Notes under the pieces: model-generated
What the model saw: only the letters and a program-made list of their open reading frames with translations
Database searches by the model: none
What the model was told of the DNA's origin: nothing
Translations under genes and position numbers: made by a program
NCBI RefSeq assembly: GCF_009865135.1
Contig: NZ_WWGH01000002.1
Location: 1,674,001-1,738,000, forward strand
From: Streptomyces sp. SID8374
GTDB taxonomy: Bacteria; Actinomycetota; Actinomycetes; Streptomycetales; Streptomycetaceae
DNA length: 64,000 nucleotides
Direction of reading: 5' to 3'
Shown here: positions 61,321 to 64,000 of the stretch, piece after piece
How the letters are laid out: the number at the start of each line of letters is the position of its first letter
How positions within the stretch are numbered: the stretch's first letter is position 1

Positions 61321-62463
61321 GTGCAACGCCAGATCTTCACCGAGGAGCACGACGCGTTCCGCGAGACCGTCCGGGCCTTCCTGGCCAAGGAGGTGCTCCC
61401 GTACTACGAGCAGTGGGAGCAGGACGGCATCGTCTCGCGCGACGCCTGGCTGGCCGCCGGGCGCGCCGGGCTGCTCGGCCTCGCCGTCCCCGAGGAGTAC
61501 GGGGGCGGCGGCTCCACCGACTTCCGCTACAGCGCCGTCCTCGCCGAGGAGTTCACCCGGGCCGGGGCGCCGGGCCTCGCGATCGGCCTGCACAACGACA
61601 TCATCGGCCCCTACCTCACCGGCCTGGCCACCGAGGAGCAGAAGCGCCGCTGGCTGCCCGGCTTCTGCTCCGGCGAGACCATCACCGCCATCGCGATGAC
61701 CGAGCCGGGCGCCGGCTCCGACCTCCAGGCGATCCGCACCACCGCCGAGGACAAGGGCGGCCACTGGCTGCTCAACGGCTCGAAGACCTTCATCTCCAAC
61801 GGCATCCTCGCCGACCTGGTGATCGTCGTCGCCAAGACCACGCCGGACGGCGGGGCGAAGGGGCTCTCGCTGATCGTCGTGGAGCGGGGTGCCGAAGGGT
61901 TCGAGCGGGGCCGCAACCTCGACAAGATCGGCCAGAAGTCGCAGGACACCGCCGAGTTGTTCTTCAACGACGTCCGTGTCCCCAAGGAGAACCTCCTCGG
62001 TGAGCTGGACGGCGCGTTCATCCATCTGATGACCAACCTGGCCCAGGAGCGCATGGGCATAGCGGTCGCCGGGATCGCCGCCGCCGAACACCTGCTGGAG
62101 ATCACCACGCGGTACGTCAAGGAGCGCGAGGCGTTCGGCCGTCCGCTCTCCAAGCTCCAGCACATCCGGTTCGAGATCGCGGAGATGGCCACCGAGTGCG
62201 CCGTCACCCGGACCTTCCTGGACCGGTGCATCGTCGACCACTCCGACGGGACGCTGGACGCCGTCCACGCCTCGATGGCCAAGTGGTGGGCCACCGAACT
62301 CCAAAAGCGCGTCGCCGACCGCTGCCTCCAACTCCACGGCGGCTACGGCTACATGAGCGAGTACAAGGTCGCCAAGGCGTTCACCGACGGCCGTATCCAG
62401 ACCATCTACGGCGGCACCACCGAGATCATGAAGGAGATCATCGGCCGCTCGCTGCTCGCCTGA
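61321..62463 (+). CDS. Acyl-CoA dehydrogenase, long-chain (LCAD) type
   Basis: The 380-residue enzyme has MTEPGAGSDLQAIRTTAE and LLNGSKTFISNGILADLVIV. At the C-terminus it has IYGGTTEIMKEIIG, so the position of the usual catalytic Glu is a Gly. In LCAD and isovaleryl-CoA dehydrogenase the base is moved to another helix; here Glu243 in NLAQERMGIA fits that position. GTG 61321 follows GGAG. The operon gives alpha-beta oxidation of branched or long acyl-CoAs after the racemase. Confidence 0.9.
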   Translation: MQRQIFTEEHDAFRETVRAFLAKEVLPYYEQWEQDGIVSRDAWLAAGRAGLLGLAVPEEYGGGGSTDFRYSAVLAEEFTRAGAPGLAIGLHNDIIGPYLTGLATEEQKRRWLPGFCSGETITAIAMTEPGAGSDLQAIRTTAEDKGGHWLLNGSKTFISNGILADLVIVVAKTTPDGGAKGLSLIVVERGAEGFERGRNLDKIGQKSQDTAELFFNDVRVPKENLLGELDGAFIHLMTNLAQERMGIAVAGIAAAEHLLEITTRYVKEREAFGRPLSKLQHIRFEIAEMATECAVTRTFLDRCIVDHSDGTLDAVHASMAKWWATELQKRVADRCLQLHGGYGYMSEYKVAKAFTDGRIQTIYGGTTEIMKEIIGRSLLA

Positions 62464-62508
62464 CCACCTCGTCGCTCTCCTCTCAACCACCCTCGAAAGG
62501 CAGCTGTC

Positions 62509-63723
62509 TTGAGTACCGAAGCATTCGTCTACGACGCGATCCGCACCCCGCGCGGCCGCGGCAAGGCCAACGGCGCCCTGCACGGCACCAAGCCGATCGA
62601 CCTGGTCGTCGGCCTCATCCACGAGATCCGGGGCCGCTTCCCGGACCTGGACCCTGCCGCCATCGACGACATCGTCCTCGGCGTGGTCAGCCCGCTCGGC
62701 GACCAGGGCTCCGACATCGCCCGGATCGCCGCCATCGCCGCCGGGCTCCCCGACTCCGTCGCCGGGGTCCAGGAGAACCGCTTCTGTGCCTCGGGCCTGG
62801 AAGCGGTCAACCTGGCCGCCGCGAAGGTCCGTTCGGGCTGGGAGGACCTCGTCCTCGCCGGTGGCGTCGAGTCGATGTCCCGGGTGCCGATGGGCTCCGA
62901 CGGCGGGGCCTGGGCGATGGACCCGATGACCAGCTTCGAGACCGGCTTCGCCCCGCAGGGCATCGGCGCCGACCTCATCGCCACCATCGAGGGCTTCAGC
63001 CGCCGCGATGTCGACGAGTACGCCGCCCTCTCCCAGGAGCGCGCGGCGGCGGCCTGGAAGGACGGCCGCTTCGCCCGCTCCGTCGTCCCGGTCAAGGACC
63101 GCAACGGCCTGCTCGTCCTGGACCACGACGAGCACATGCGCCCCGGCACCACCGCCGACTCCCTCGCCGGCCTCAAGCCGTCCTTCGCCGCCATCGGTGA
63201 CATGGGCGGCTTCGACGCGGTGGCGCTCCAGAAGTACCACTGGGTCGAGAAGATCGACCACGTCCACCACGCGGGCAATTCCTCGGGCATCGTCGACGGC
63301 GCCGCCCTCGTCGCCATCGGCTCCCAGGAGGTCGGCGAGCGCTACGGACTCACCCCCCGCGCCCGCATCGTCTCCGCGGCGGTCTCCGGCTCCGAGCCCA
63401 CCATCATGCTCACCGGCCCCGCCCCCGCCACCCGCAAGGCGCTCGCCAAGGCCGGGCTCACCATCGACGACATCGACCTGGTCGAGATCAACGAGGCCTT
63501 CGCCGGGGTCGTCCTGCGCTTCGTCAAGGACATGGGCCTGAGCCTGGACAAGGTCAACGTCAACGGCGGCGCCATCGCGCTCGGCCACCCCCTCGGCGCG
63601 ACCGGAGCGATGATCCTCGGCACCGTGATCGACGAACTGGAGCGCCGCGACCAGCGGTTCGGCCTGGTCACCCTCTGCGTCGGCGGCGGCATGGGCGTCG
63701 CGACGATCGTCGAACGCATCTGA
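62509..63723 (+). CDS. Acetyl-CoA acetyltransferase (thiolase)
   Basis: The 404-residue thiolase has Cys93 in ENRFCASGLEAVN (acylated), His360 in AIALGHPLGATGA and Cys390 in TLCVGGGMG. It starts with TTG 62509 behind GAAAGG. It releases acetyl-CoA from 3-ketoacyl-CoA, the last step of beta-oxidation, and lies 40 bp before the multifunctional FadB-type gene. Its length is normal; degradative function is inferred from the operon. Confidence 0.93.
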   Translation: MSTEAFVYDAIRTPRGRGKANGALHGTKPIDLVVGLIHEIRGRFPDLDPAAIDDIVLGVVSPLGDQGSDIARIAAIAAGLPDSVAGVQENRFCASGLEAVNLAAAKVRSGWEDLVLAGGVESMSRVPMGSDGGAWAMDPMTSFETGFAPQGIGADLIATIEGFSRRDVDEYAALSQERAAAAWKDGRFARSVVPVKDRNGLLVLDHDEHMRPGTTADSLAGLKPSFAAIGDMGGFDAVALQKYHWVEKIDHVHHAGNSSGIVDGAALVAIGSQEVGERYGLTPRARIVSAAVSGSEPTIMLTGPAPATRKALAKAGLTIDDIDLVEINEAFAGVVLRFVKDMGLSLDKVNVNGGAIALGHPLGATGAMILGTVIDELERRDQRFGLVTLCVGGGMGVATIVERI

Positions 63724-63763
63724 CCTGTTCCCGGCCCCACCTGCTTACGGAGAAAACACCGAC

Positions 63764-64000
63764 ATGACGACCGAGAGCACCACCATCCGCTGGGAACAGG
63801 ACGAGACCGGCGTCGTCACCCTCGTCCTCGACGACCCGAACCAGTCCGCCAACACCATGAACCAGGCCTTCAAGGACTCCATCGCGGCCATCGCCGACCG
63901 CGCAGAGGCCGAGAAGGACTCCATCCGGGGCATCATCTACACCTCCGCCAAGAAGACCTTCTTCGCGGGCGGCGACCTCAAGGACATGATCAAGGTCGGT
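63764..64000 (+). CDS. FadB/FadJ-type enoyl-CoA hydratase / 3-hydroxyacyl-CoA dehydrogenase (start only)
   Basis: ATG 63764 with ACGGAGA upstream opens a frame that runs off the window. The visible 79 residues (TIRWEQDETGVVTLVLDDPN, then KKTFFAGGDLKDMI) are the crotonase-fold start, with the oxyanion-hole GGDLKDM segment. Position after the thiolase implies the usual two-subunit beta-oxidation complex. The dehydrogenase domain would lie to the right. Confidence 0.85.
   Translation, partial: MTTESTTIRWEQDETGVVTLVLDDPNQSANTMNQAFKDSIAAIADRAEAEKDSIRGIIYTSAKKTFFAGGDLKDMIKVG

Noticed and set aside
1..64000. Search for tRNA/rRNA genes, att sites and insertion sequences.
   Set aside because: No cloverleaf-like segments, transposase or integrase text or flanking repeats were noticed by eye; small RNAs cannot be excluded.

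Overview
The window looks like a stretch of Streptomyces chromosome. It is very GC-rich with strong G/C bias at third codon positions, many GTG and TTG starts, and many 4-bp ATGA/GTGA gene overlaps. It carries families typical of the genus: SsgA-like, WhiB-like, PucR, a two-domain small laccase, LigD-type end-joining genes and an mce locus. The small laccase, the split LigD genes and the ssgD-like gene resemble, from memory, the SCO6707-SCO6722 part of S. coelicolor. No tRNA, rRNA, insertion sequence, phage gene or CRISPR array was seen.

Layout. 1-6851: an MFS exporter (cut by the window edge), an ATP-grasp protein, an acyl-CoA dehydrogenase/SCP2 pair behind two palindromes, a small unknown gene and a PucR regulator. 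7566-11182: three unrelated-looking secreted proteins. 11294-24762: an mce lipid-import operon (ATPase, two YrbE permeases, MceA-F, four Mce-associated membrane proteins in an A-B-A'-B' order, and a lytic transglycosylase). 24941-28596: a partner-switching module (SpoIIE phosphatase, cobalamin-binding sensor, STAS antagonist, and a convergent HATPase kinase). The cobalamin gene is frameshifted. 28662-32998: a frameshifted PPK2, divergent LigD ligase and polymerase genes, and a membrane protein. 33016-39025: two large secreted proteins with cupredoxin, DUF1080, ThuA and sugar-dehydrogenase domains, divergent from the small laccase. 39033-42144: a SNF2 helicase and an IclR regulator.

42345-48340 is a sulfur-scavenging operon. 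A 38-aa cysteine-type leader peptide precedes a DszB-like desulfinase with its Cys-His-Arg triad intact, an SsuABC-type sulfonate transporter, a second SBP-fold protein without signal peptide, and an SsuD-like flavin monooxygenase. 48484-51414 holds a VOC protein, a WhiB-like protein and a decayed HEAT-repeat-like gene. 51460-57778 holds an acyl-ACP desaturase under palindromic sites, a UvrA-like ABC ATPase, an ABC-F protein with an upstream 14-aa leader ORF, ssgD and a YciI protein. 57832-64000 holds endonuclease V, a small membrane protein, a saccharopine-dehydrogenase-like reductase, and a fatty-acid catabolic operon (alpha-methylacyl-CoA racemase, LCAD-type dehydrogenase, thiolase, start of a FadB-type enzyme).

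The observations most worth following are: (1) the cobalamin sensor, which carries the Wx9EH motif of CarH-type photoreceptors but sits in a sigma-factor partner-switching operon; (2) the DszB-like desulfinase in an attenuator-controlled sulfonate operon; (3) the short leader ORF ahead of the ABC-F gene; (4) the copper/sugar-oxidation locus around the small laccase. Three genes (cobalamin sensor, PPK2, HEAT-like) are broken by single-base indels in G/C runs, so sequencing error must be excluded before calling them dead.
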